DNA of 5,532 nt from Selenomonas sp. (lineage in GTDB: Bacteria; Bacillota_C; Negativicutes; Selenomonadales; Selenomonadaceae). This document shows, piece after piece, positions 1-5,509 of this stretch (position 1 is its first letter; the number at the start of each line of letters is the position of its first letter). Position numbers and translations under genes: made by a program. The notes under the pieces were generated by a model that saw nothing but the letters and a program-made list of their open reading frames with translations, ran no database searches and was not told the DNA's origin. The stretch is from positions 1-5,532 of the forward strand of contig JAGAYB010000262.1 in assembly GCA_017940705.1 (NCBI GenBank), in the 5' to 3' direction.

Positions 1-507
1 AAGCCCGTGGAAAAAGAGGCTTTTCCCCAGCCGACCATCAATATCAACGTGGATAATTCCGTCAATCAGACGGTGAATCAGACTGTAAATCAGTCGCAGA
101 CCATCAATCAGAATCAGACGGTCAACAATGACACAGCCCCCGCGCAGGAAAATACAAATGTCAGCACCGTTTCAGCAGGCGGTTATACCGGCCTTATCGT
201 GGACTGCAGCGGGCTGGGGCTGAAACCTGTGATGTCGCCGGTTATCCGCAACGCCGACCAGCAGGCTATTTATGGCTACAAGAACCTTGATTATGACCGT
301 GTTATCGCCCACGGCATGGCCAGCTATACCACCAGCTTGTCGGGCAATGTGTCACGGGCAGGCAACAATCCCTTGATTGTCAAAGCGGTAAGCCTTGCCG
401 AGCACAACAGTTACCCGGTATTGTCTATGAACGATGCCAATAAAGTGCTGACCGCCAACCAAAGTTCCCACTTTTTGGAAATGTGCGCGGTGGTGTTTAT
501 AAGGTAA
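1..507 (+). CDS. 3' part of a hypothetical, probably exported protein with an Asn/Gln-rich repeat and a conserved-looking C-terminal domain
   Basis: The reading frame is open from base 1, so the gene probably begins left of the window; the GTG at 7 is only the first possible start inside it. No signal peptide follows that GTG, which also suggests missing N-terminal sequence. Residues about 15-45 (counted from the GTG) are a low-complexity tract built on VNQT/INQNQT units. After a short Pro/Ala/Thr-rich linker comes a compact domain of about 110 residues beginning GYTGLIVDCSGLGLKP and ending in the hydrophobic strand CAVVFIR just before TAA. The GLIVDxxGLGLxPxxSPxI pattern resembles predicted exported proteins I have seen in Negativicutes and deltaproteobacteria, some near LPP20/flagellar-type lipoproteins. 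That link is from memory and weak, and no function can be assigned. A second exported protein begins 15 nt downstream, so the two are probably co-transcribed. Confidence 0.7.
   Translation, partial: KPVEKEAFPQPTININVDNSVNQTVNQTVNQSQTINQNQTVNNDTAPAQENTNVSTVSAGGYTGLIVDCSGLGLKPVMSPVIRNADQQAIYGYKNLDYDRVIAHGMASYTTSLSGNVSRAGNNPLIVKAVSLAEHNSYPVLSMNDANKVLTANQSSHFLEMCAVVFIR
58..132 (+). repeat. In-frame degenerate tandem repeat encoding VNQT-type units
   Basis: The stretch repeats 12-base units of the type GTCAATCAGACG / GTGAATCAGACT / GTAAATCAGTCG. These encode VNQT VNQT VNQS, followed by QTINQNQTVNN. Third positions differ between units (GTC, GTG, GTA) while the amino acids stay the same, so the repeat is maintained at protein level and is not a recent DNA duplication. 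It may form a flexible polar linker or a short beta-type repeat. Confidence 0.75.
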
Positions 508-514
508 GAGGGAG
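508..514 (+). promoter_or_regulatory. Ribosome binding site of the small secreted protein gene
   Basis: GAGGGAG lies 8 nt before the ATG at 523 and immediately after the TAA of the preceding gene, which fits translation of both from one mRNA. Confidence 0.7.
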
Positions 515-522
515 CACAGAAT

Positions 523-822
523 ATGAAGAAAATAATTTTGGTTTTCGTCATGGCCATAGCTGTTATGGCGGGACAGACCTTCGGGGCAAGCAGTAATATC
601 GCCGAGGCACGGTCTGACTACTATATTGGATATGACCCGGAAGAGGGCTGTGATGCTTATATTGATGTCGATTCTATCCAAAAATTCGGCTATCGCAATG
701 GCGGCAGACACGCAGAAGCCACGGTGTATTGGACGAATGGCGGGAAAACTCCTAATATGAGTGTAAGATATGAACCATCAACAGGTGAGTATTACTTCAA
801 TGGTGGTGCTGGGCCGATGTAA
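523..822 (+). CDS. Small exported hypothetical protein, 99 aa, possibly truncated by a frameshift
   Basis: The ATG is well supported by GAGGGAG 8 nt upstream. The N-terminus is a typical Sec signal peptide: MKK, a hydrophobic core (IILVFVMAIAVMAG), then QTFGA, with likely cleavage around residue 21 or 22. The mature part of about 78 residues contains one Cys, is rich in Tyr and Gly, and has the pattern YYIGYD...CDAYIDVDSIQKFG...ATVYW. This looks like small secreted proteins common in Negativicutes, with a 'daYiDvdSI' strand followed by a beta-sheet; no function is known to me. The protein ends abruptly at NGGAGPM. The overlapping frame continues from 813 with ADVKTYAVFNAAENI, a plausible amphipathic C-terminal helix, so the TAA at 820 may result from an indel or sequencing error (see findings). 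It probably belongs to one transcription unit with the gene upstream. Confidence 0.7.
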   Translation: MKKIILVFVMAIAVMAGQTFGASSNIAEARSDYYIGYDPEEGCDAYIDVDSIQKFGYRNGGRHAEATVYWTNGGKTPNMSVRYEPSTGEYYFNGGAGPM

Positions 823-851
823 AAACTTATGCGGTGTTTAACGCTGCGGAA

Positions 852-955
852 AACATCACCAGTCCACCGGGCTTGGTGTTTATACACAGTGATTGCAAAG
901 ACGCCCGTGGACTGGTAATATTTTTTCAACATCACCAGTTCCACGGGCTTAGTGT
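852..955. repeat. Three-copy repeat (direct, inverted, direct) in the convergent intergenic region
   Basis: The two direct copies begin AACATCACCAGT at 852 and 928. They share about 28 nt with few differences, including the core accagtccaccgggc (858-872) and accagttccacgggc (934-948). Between them, gcccgtggactggt (903-916) is the reverse complement of the core. The inverted copy can pair with either flank, with one bulged base each time, giving two mutually exclusive hairpins with loops of 30 nt (873-902) or 17 nt (917-933). A minor inner stem GTGT-TTAT-ACAC lies at 876-887. The position between convergent genes suggests a terminator or a REP-like element. Confidence 0.8.
858..926 (+). terminator. 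Probable terminator of the rightward gene pair
   Basis: The stem 858-872 / 903-916 (14 bp with one bulge) is followed after four bases by six T residues at 921-926, which fits an intrinsic terminator on the + strand. The 30-nt loop is longer than usual. On the - strand the alternative hairpin 948-934 / 916-903 could stop the sugar operon, but only the weak tract GTCTTTG follows it. Confidence 0.5.
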
Positions 956-980
956 GTATCTGTGGTTTATTTTAGTTTAG

Positions 981-2186
981 TCAGCTGTTCTTTTTGCTCT
1001 TGAAGTGCAGGTCGATAGCTACGGCGGCCAAAAGGACCAGACCTTTTACTACGCGCTGTACATCAACCGACCAGCCTAAAAGGGACATGCCGTTGTTGAG
1101 CACACCCATAATCAGTGCGCCGACCACGGCACCGGTGACGGTGCCTTCGCCGCCGGGGACGGCGGTGCCGCCAATGTAGCAGGCGGCGATGGCATCCATT
1201 TCAAACATATCGCCGGCCTTTGGCGTTGCCGAGGCGTTGCGGGCGGTGAGAATGACACCGGCCAGCCCTGCCAGAATGCCCATATTCACATAAATCCAGA
1301 ACATGACATTGTTGACCTTGATGCCGGAGAGAGCCGCGGCTTTTCGGTTGCCGCCCACGGCATAAATCTGACGGCCAGGTACGGTGCGATTGGTGAGGAA
1401 GGCGTAGAAAGCCACCAGAATGGCGACAATCATCAGTACAAGGGGCAGTCCCATATACATGGACAGTTTTACGGTGAAGAAGTTCACAATGATTACGGAA
1501 ACGCCTACCTTGAAGGCGGAGGCAGCTACAGAAGGCACCTCGAAGCCGTTCTTGGCCTTGTTGCGGCGGGAGCGGATTTCCATGAAGACAATCAGTGCGG
1601 AAAGAAGCAGTCCGGCGGTCAGCGCCAGCAGTTCGAATTTAGTGCCGCCGATAGTGGTAAAAAACTGGGGCATATAGCCGGCACCAATCTGCGTGAATTC
1701 CTGCGGCAGAGGGCCTTTGGTCTGGCCGTTCAGCACCACCAGGGCAAGGCCGCGGAATACCAGCATGTTGGCCAGGGTTACGATAAAGGGCGCTACGCCT
1801 AGTTTGGATATGAAGAAGCCTTGCCAGAAGCCTACCAAAAGGCCTATGGCGATGGCTGCCAGAATCGCCAGGGGAATTGCCATCTGATAATCCACTACCA
1901 TGATGGCGGCGATGGCTCCGGAAAAGGCTACTACGGAACCTACGGACAAATCCACATTGCCTGTGAGGCAGCATAATAGCATGCCCAAAGCCAGAACAAT
2001 GACGTAGGAATTCTGCATGATGAGGTTATTGACGTTCATCGGTGAAACATTTTTGAAATCCGACATAAAAGCGAAGATGGCGTAAATTACCACCAGAGCG
2101 ATGATCATGCCGTATTCTTTGAGACTTTTCAGATGCTCCCTCATCTGGGCATCGTTTTTATTCATAGGTACTGCTTGTGACATCAT
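981..2186 (-). CDS. mmsB: Multiple-monosaccharide ABC transporter permease (MmsB/GguB)
   Basis: This is the membrane channel subunit of a ChvE-type sugar importer, in the BPD_transp_2 (AraH/XylH/RbsC) permease family. At 401 aa it has the normal length for the XylH/GguB branch. Visible family landmarks: a first membrane segment at about 27-42; TGNVDLSVGSV at 75-85; PFIVTLANMLVFRG at 133-146; an insertion with a charged loop (MEIRSRRNKAKNG) at about 202-214, typical of the longer XylH-like members; YAVGGNRKAAALSGI at 275-289, the loop expected to contact the ATPase; and GGTAVPGGEGTV at 339-350. The C-terminus is basic (HFKSKKNS). The start overlaps the last base of mmsA (TAATG), and AGGGAG at 2195-2200 lies 8 nt upstream. 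A second ATG follows directly, so the start could be one codon later. It is the last gene of the operon. Homodimer assembly with MmsA is family knowledge. Confidence 0.93.
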   Translation of the reverse strand: MMSQAVPMNKNDAQMREHLKSLKEYGMIIALVVIYAIFAFMSDFKNVSPMNVNNLIMQNSYVIVLALGMLLCCLTGNVDLSVGSVVAFSGAIAAIMVVDYQMAIPLAILAAIAIGLLVGFWQGFFISKLGVAPFIVTLANMLVFRGLALVVLNGQTKGPLPQEFTQIGAGYMPQFFTTIGGTKFELLALTAGLLLSALIVFMEIRSRRNKAKNGFEVPSVAASAFKVGVSVIIVNFFTVKLSMYMGLPLVLMIVAILVAFYAFLTNRTVPGRQIYAVGGNRKAAALSGIKVNNVMFWIYVNMGILAGLAGVILTARNASATPKAGDMFEMDAIAACYIGGTAVPGGEGTVTGAVVGALIMGVLNNGMSLLGWSVDVQRVVKGLVLLAAVAIDLHFKSKKNS

Positions 2187-3739
2187 TATGCTGTCTCCCT
2201 TCTGGCGCTGTGAGCCATGATGATGCGCATGATGGCCTCCTGGTCAAATTCTCCTTTTTGCAGTTCTCCGGCAATTTCGCCTTCGTTCAGCACGTAGATG
2301 CGGTCAGAAAGACCTAAAAGCTCCTCCATCTCAGAGGAAATCACAACCACGGCTTTGCCGGACTCTGCCAGATGATTAATGACGGTGTAGATTTCGTACT
2401 TGGCACCTACATCGATACCACGGGTGGGTTCGTCTAAGATAAGCACATCCGGGTCGGAGAGCATCCACTTGGCCAGCACCACTTTTTGCTGGTTGCCCCC
2501 GGAGAGGCTTTCCACGCGCTGGGTGAGGCTGTCGGCTTTCACATTGATGCGCTTGGAGTAGTCTTCTGCTGCATGAATCTCCGCATCCGGGTCCAGAATG
2601 CCCTTTTTGGAAAAGCGTGATTTCAAACTGGCCAGACTCATATTCCACTTAATATCATCGATGAGCACCAAACCATAGGTCTTTCTGTCCTCAGGTACAT
2701 AGGCGATGTGCTGATCTATGGCGCTCTGTACCGTGGGCATGGTGATTTCCTGCCCGTCCTTATAGATATGACCCTGACTTTCAAAGCCGTAGGTATGGCC
2801 AAAGAGGCTCATGGCCAGCTCGGTGCGTCCGGCTCCCATGAGTCCGGCAAAGCCTACCACTTCACCTTTGCGCACGTTGAAGGAAATATGGGACAGGCGC
2901 TCTCTGGTGGGATCGTCCTCATCGTGCACTGTCCAGTCTTTTACCTCGAAGACCACTTCCCCTATTTGGGCGTGGCGTTCCGGGTAGCGGTTGGTCAGTT
3001 CCCGTCCTACCATGCCCTTGATGATGCGGGCCTCGTCAATGGGGGTCCCATGGTCGCGCTCGATGGTTTCTATGGTGTGACCATCGCGGATAACGGTAAT
3101 GCTGTCCGCCACGCGGGAGACCTCGTTCAACTTGTGGGAAATCATGATGCTGGTGAGTCCTTGTTTCTTCAGTTTCAACAGGAGTTCCAGCAGGGTATTG
3201 CTTTCCTCATCGTTCAGAGCCGAAGTGGGCTCATCCAGAATGAGAAGTTTGGCATTCTTGGCCAGCGCCTTGGCAATCTCAATCATCTGCTGCTGCCCCA
3301 TGCCCAGATCTACAACCTTGCGGTTCACATTCTCATGCATGCCAATGCTCTTTAGCACCTCGGCGGCTTTGCGCTGAGTTTCCTCCCAGTCAATGACTTT
3401 GCCGCCGTACATGAGGTTCTCGTTGCCGATAAAGATATTTTCTGCCACCGTCAGCAGGGGGATAAGAGCCAGTTCCTGATGAATAATAACGATGCCTGTT
3501 TTCTCACTGGCCTTGATATCACTAAATTTTTGCACCTGCCCGTTATAAACGATGTCCCCGGTATAAGTGCCATAAGGGTAGACCCCGGAAAGCACGTTCA
3601 TCAGGGTAGATTTTCCTGCGCCATTTTCGCCGCAGAGGGCATGTATCTCCCCTCGCTTCACCACCAGATTTACATCGTCCAGAGCCTTTACCCCGGAAAA
3701 GTCCTTGGTGATGTGGCGCATTTCCAAAATATTATCCAT
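2186..3739 (-). CDS. mmsA: Multiple-monosaccharide ABC transporter ATP-binding protein (MmsA/GguA)
   Basis: This cytoplasmic ATPase subunit carries two ATP-binding cassettes in one chain, as in AraG, XylG and MglA. Cassette 1 has Walker [10 protein letters not shown] (37-45), Q-loop Gln88, a signature of the form LGMGQQQ (145-151), Walker B LLILDEP (165-171) and switch His202. Cassette 2 has the degenerate Walker [10 protein letters not shown] (299-307, Arg in place of the catalytic Lys), [10 protein letters not shown] (347-356), signature LSGGNQQ (412-418), Walker [14 protein letters not shown] (433-445), and Ser469 where a switch His would be. This asymmetry, with one competent and one degenerate site, is normal for sugar ABC ATPases of this family. 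The start is set at the ATG at 3739 (517 aa). A longer ORF starts at 3754, but its codons 1-4 contain GGAGG exactly 8 nt before the 3739 ATG, and nothing like a ribosome binding site precedes 3754. It follows chvE by 98 nt and overlaps mmsB by one base. Confidence 0.94.
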   Translation of the reverse strand: MDNILEMRHITKDFSGVKALDDVNLVVKRGEIHALCGENGAGKSTLMNVLSGVYPYGTYTGDIVYNGQVQKFSDIKASEKTGIVIIHQELALIPLLTVAENIFIGNENLMYGGKVIDWEETQRKAAEVLKSIGMHENVNRKVVDLGMGQQQMIEIAKALAKNAKLLILDEPTSALNDEESNTLLELLLKLKKQGLTSIMISHKLNEVSRVADSITVIRDGHTIETIERDHGTPIDEARIIKGMVGRELTNRYPERHAQIGEVVFEVKDWTVHDEDDPTRERLSHISFNVRKGEVVGFAGLMGAGRTELAMSLFGHTYGFESQGHIYKDGQEITMPTVQSAIDQHIAYVPEDRKTYGLVLIDDIKWNMSLASLKSRFSKKGILDPDAEIHAAEDYSKRINVKADSLTQRVESLSGGNQQKVVLAKWMLSDPDVLILDEPTRGIDVGAKYEIYTVINHLAESGKAVVVISSEMEELLGLSDRIYVLNEGEIAGELQKGEFDQEAIMRIIMAHSARRETA

Positions 3740-3747
3740 GCCGCCTT

Positions 3748-3752
3748 CCTCC
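3748..3752 (-). promoter_or_regulatory. Ribosome binding site deciding the mmsA start
   Basis: GGAGG on the - strand is followed by an 8-nt spacer (AAGGCGGC) and the ATG at 3739. The site lies inside the longer ORF that begins at 3754, so that upstream ATG is probably not used. Confidence 0.8.
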
Positions 3753-3788
3753 ATTATCTAATGTGGACGAGCACATTCTTATTTTTAG

Positions 3789-3818
3789 CATAGGGGCGGA
3801 AATACATCCGCCCCCATG
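3789..3818 (-). promoter_or_regulatory. Strong hairpin between chvE and mmsA
   Basis: On the - strand CATGGGGGCGGA pairs with TCCGCCCCTATG (12 bp, one G-T wobble) around a 6-nt loop, 19 nt after the chvE stop codon. No T-tract follows (CTAAAAATAAG), so it is not a classic full terminator. In many binding-protein-dependent transporter operons a structure at this place protects the upstream mRNA from 3' decay or causes partial termination, giving more receptor than ATPase and permease. That role is inferred here. The structure accounts for most of the 98-nt gap. Confidence 0.7.
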
Positions 3819-3837
3819 TATATAAATATCATGCAAA

Positions 3838-4941
3838 TTATTTCAGCTGATCTGCCTTATAGTATCCGCTGTCCACCAGTTCTTTCTGGTAATTGTTCTT
3901 GTCCACTGCCACGGGCGTGCAGAGGTAGGAGGGAACTACCAGCTTGTGGTTGTTATAGGAGGTGGTGTCGTTGATTTCGGGCTCCTTGCCCTCCAATACG
4001 GCCTGTACCATGGTTACGCATTTGTCCGCCAAAGTTCTGGTGTCTTTGAACACACTCATGGTCTGTTTGCCGGAGATGATGTTCTTGGTAGCCATGAGTT
4101 CTGCATCCTGACCCGTGATGAGCGGCCAGTTTTTGCCTACCTGATAGCCTGCACCTTCGAGGGCGGCGGCGATGCCGTAGCTGATGCCATCAAAGGGAGA
4201 GATAACTGCATCCAGTTTCTTGCCATCGGTGTAGTAGCCGGAAATCAAGTCTTCCATGCGGCGCTGGGCCGTTTCCTGAGACCAGCGCAGGGTGCAGATG
4301 GTGTCAAAGTCGGTCTGTTTGGAAGGAACAACCAGCTGGCCGTTGTCGATGTACTTCTGGAGCACTTCAAAGAGGCCGTCATTTAAGAAATGGGCGTTAT
4401 TGTCATCCGGGGAACCGGCGAAGAATTCCACATTGTAGGGGCCTTTGCCCTCAGCGAGGCCAAGCTGCTTTTCTACATATTTGCCGATGAGCGTGCCGAC
4501 ACCCTTGTTGTCAAAGGTGGCATAATAGGAGACACTGTCCGTATCCATGAGCAGACGGTCATAGGCGATAACCGGAATATTATTGGCTTTGGCCTGAGCC
4601 AGCGCGTTTACCAGTGCACTGGAGTCGATAGAAGCTACTACCAGACAGTTGGCGCCGTTCGTAATCATGTTCTCAATCTGGGAGACTTGTGCCTGTACGT
4701 CATCCTCAGCGTACTGCAGGTCTACCTGATAACCCAGGGCTTCCAGTTTTTCCTTCATGTTTGCCCCGTCCTGAATCCAGCGCTGGGAGGATTGGGTGGG
4801 CATAGCCACGCCTACGCGCTTGCCGCCGCCATTTCCTGCTGCCGGAGTGTTATCGGCACTTCCACCGCCGCCGCAGCCTGCCGCTACGGCCATCATGACC
4901 CCTGCCAGAGCCGCTGCTACCAATTTTTTGAGTTTGAACAT
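3838..4941 (-). CDS. chvE: Multiple-monosaccharide-binding lipoprotein ChvE
   Basis: This is the extracytoplasmic sugar receptor of the importer, with the periplasmic-binding-protein type 1 fold (Peripla_BP_4). Many segments match what I recall of Agrobacterium ChvE: VGVAMPTQSSQRWIQDG (43-59), DLQYAEDDVQAQVSQIENM (74-92), IAYDRLL (125-131), YYATFDN (139-145), GSPDDNNA (176-183), TLRW (217-220), GQDAE (277-281), FKDTR (298-302) and the C-terminus VDSGYYKADQLK. ChvE binds galactose, glucose, arabinose, xylose and related aldoses; the exact substrate here is not certain. The N-terminus is a lipoprotein signal: KLKK, a hydrophobic core, then AAG-Cys23 followed by four Gly and a Ser/Ala/Gly-rich linker to residue 40, so the receptor is probably lipid-anchored. 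The start is the ATG at 4941 (367 aa) with GGAGGG 6 nt upstream; the longer ORF would need a TTG at 4959 lying before that site. It is followed by mmsA and preceded by a small membrane protein gene 52 nt away. Confidence 0.95.
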   Translation of the reverse strand: MFKLKKLVAAALAGVMMAVAAGCGGGGSADNTPAAGNGGGKRVGVAMPTQSSQRWIQDGANMKEKLEALGYQVDLQYAEDDVQAQVSQIENMITNGANCLVVASIDSSALVNALAQAKANNIPVIAYDRLLMDTDSVSYYATFDNKGVGTLIGKYVEKQLGLAEGKGPYNVEFFAGSPDDNNAHFLNDGLFEVLQKYIDNGQLVVPSKQTDFDTICTLRWSQETAQRRMEDLISGYYTDGKKLDAVISPFDGISYGIAAALEGAGYQVGKNWPLITGQDAELMATKNIISGKQTMSVFKDTRTLADKCVTMVQAVLEGKEPEINDTTSYNNHKLVVPSYLCTPVAVDKNNYQKELVDSGYYKADQLK

Positions 4942-4947
4942 TGTTTT

Positions 4948-4953
4948 CCCTCC
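4948..4953 (-). promoter_or_regulatory. Ribosome binding site deciding the chvE start
   Basis: GGAGGG, then AAAACA, then the ATG at 4941 on the - strand. It overlaps the longer ORF that would begin at a TTG at 4959, so that TTG is rejected as the start. Confidence 0.82.
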
Positions 4954-4993
4954 AATCAAAATTCTTTCCCTCAGATAATTGAGTTTCCTTTGC

Positions 4994-5326
4994 CTATGCT
5001 GCTGCAGTTCCCTCCTTTATGTACTTCATGCCCACACAGTAAAAGATGAGACACAGGCCGATGCCTACGTTTAATCCTACGCTGTTGAGCCAGTAAAAGG
5101 AGATGAAGCCGCACACTGCGGTAAAGATTTCCACAGCTTTTAGTTTTCTGCTGCGTATTTCGTCTTCCTCCGGATGGTCATGGGCAGCACACATGATTTG
5201 ATACCCTTGCCCGGTGAAGCCTGTCATGACCACGAGCAGCAGTGCCTGTTCGGCTCCCTCAAAGATAGCCGTCAGCCCTGCCGTTACGAGCATCATGAGC
5301 AGGATGAGCTGCATGGTTTTTTTCAC
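4994..5326 (-). CDS. Small four-helix membrane protein of unknown function, first gene of the sugar operon
   Basis: The product is 110 aa and I do not recognise the family. From the GTG start the hydrophobic segments are at about 5-22, 28-45, 64-80 and 83-100. A charged loop with AAHDHPEEDEIRSRKLK (47-63) lies in the middle, so it looks like two helical hairpins with both termini on the same side, probably cytoplasmic given KK near the N-terminus and KYIK near the C-terminus. A Glu pair (EGAE, 23-26) sits between helices 1 and 2. There is no enzyme motif. The start is the GTG at 5326, which has GAGGAG 9 nt upstream; the frame stays open to a TTG at 5362, but that codon lies close to the predicted transcription start and lacks a ribosome binding site. 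It is 52 nt upstream of chvE, has no visible terminator between, and follows the only good promoter, so it should be co-transcribed with the transporter. A role in sugar uptake is possible but not shown. Confidence 0.78.
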   Translation of the reverse strand: MKKTMQLILLMMLVTAGLTAIFEGAEQALLLVVMTGFTGQGYQIMCAAHDHPEEDEIRSRKLKAVEIFTAVCGFISFYWLNSVGLNVGIGLCLIFYCVGMKYIKEGTAAA

Positions 5327-5335
5327 GGCATTCAA

Positions 5336-5341
5336 CTCCTC
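5336..5341 (-). promoter_or_regulatory. Ribosome binding site of the small membrane protein gene
   Basis: GAGGAG with a 9-nt spacer (TTGAATGCC) before the GTG at 5326. It supports the GTG over the upstream TTG at 5362. Confidence 0.72.
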
Positions 5342-5352
5342 TTTTTTCGTGT

Positions 5353-5362
5353 TTGTGCACAA
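5353..5362. promoter_or_regulatory. Palindrome in the early transcribed leader, possible operator
   Basis: TTGTGCACAA is a perfect 10-bp palindrome lying just downstream of the expected transcription start (about 5367) and 11 nt before the ribosome binding site. Its place fits a repressor site that blocks early elongation. The regulator is unknown and chance occurrence cannot be excluded. Confidence 0.35.
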
Positions 5363-5373
5363 CTTACGTTATT

Positions 5374-5402
5374 AATATATCATTTTATCCGATTTGCGTC
5401 AA
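5374..5402 (-). promoter_or_regulatory. Sigma-70-type promoter of the sugar operon
   Basis: On the - strand a -35 box TTGACG (5402-5397, five of six consensus bases) and a -10 box TATATT (5379-5374, five of six) are separated by exactly 17 nt. Transcription would begin near 5367, leaving a leader of about 40 nt before the GTG start. It is the only convincing promoter seen for the four leftward genes. Confidence 0.78.
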
Positions 5403-5420
5403 TATCCTTATTGTTAAATA

Positions 5421-5433
5421 TCGTTTATAACGA
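5421..5433. promoter_or_regulatory. Palindrome upstream of the -35 box, possible activator or repressor site
   Basis: TCGTTTATAACGA has 5-bp inverted arms (TCGTT/AACGA) around TAT. Its near edge is 18 nt upstream of the -35 box, a usual place for an activator. The arms are short, so this is suggestive only. Confidence 0.35.
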
Positions 5434-5440
5434 GGCAAGA

Positions 5441-5469
5441 AAATGTCCCCCAACTCATCAGGGGGGACA
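5441..5469 (-). terminator. Intrinsic terminator of a leftward gene outside the window
   Basis: On the - strand TGTCCCCC (5469-5462) pairs with GGGGGACA (5451-5444) around a 10-nt loop, followed by TTTTCTT. It lies upstream of the operon promoter, so it most likely ends a gene transcribed leftward from beyond 5532 and insulates the operon from read-through. Confidence 0.65.
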
Positions 5470-5481
5470 CGAATATCAAAA

Positions 5482-5509
5482 TAATCATAAAAACATTAGG
5501 TTATGATTA
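5482..5509. repeat. AT-rich 9-bp inverted repeat near the right edge
   Basis: TAATCATAA (5482-5490) and TTATGATTA (5501-5509) are perfect inverted arms around a 10-nt spacer. On the - strand TTTTGATATT follows, so it could be a weak tandem terminator ahead of the GC-rich one at 5441-5469, or a binding site for a dimeric regulator. No coding sequence is seen between 5403 and 5532. Confidence 0.5.

Noticed and set aside
352..711. Leftward open frame of 119 codons across the two left-hand genes
   Set aside because: It is antisense to two rightward genes that have coherent products and, for the second, a ribosome binding site and signal peptide.
852..955. CRISPR array
   Set aside because: There are only two direct copies plus one inverted copy, with unequal and partly pairing spacing; no array of regular repeats and spacers.
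2708..3355. Rightward open frame of 215 codons opposite mmsA
   Set aside because: It lies wholly within the well-supported mmsA gene on the other strand and has no ribosome binding site or recognisable domain; long antisense frames are common in genes of this composition.
2186..3739. Non-canonical signature in the first cassette (LGMGQQQ) and missing Walker A lysine in the second cassette of MmsA
   Set aside because: Both are usual in fused double-cassette sugar ABC ATPases such as AraG, XylG and MglA, so they do not indicate a defective protein.
4942..4993. Separate promoter or riboswitch in front of chvE
   Set aside because: The 52-nt gap holds a ribosome binding site but no -35/-10 pair and is too short for a known riboswitch.
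4390..5049. Rightward open frame of 219 codons opposite chvE
   Set aside because: It is antisense to chvE and the small membrane gene, and its translation shows no coherent fold or start signal.
5393..5420. Rightward promoter divergent from the sugar operon
   Set aside because: The only candidate boxes (TTTGCG and TAAATA) match poorly and no rightward gene follows within the window.
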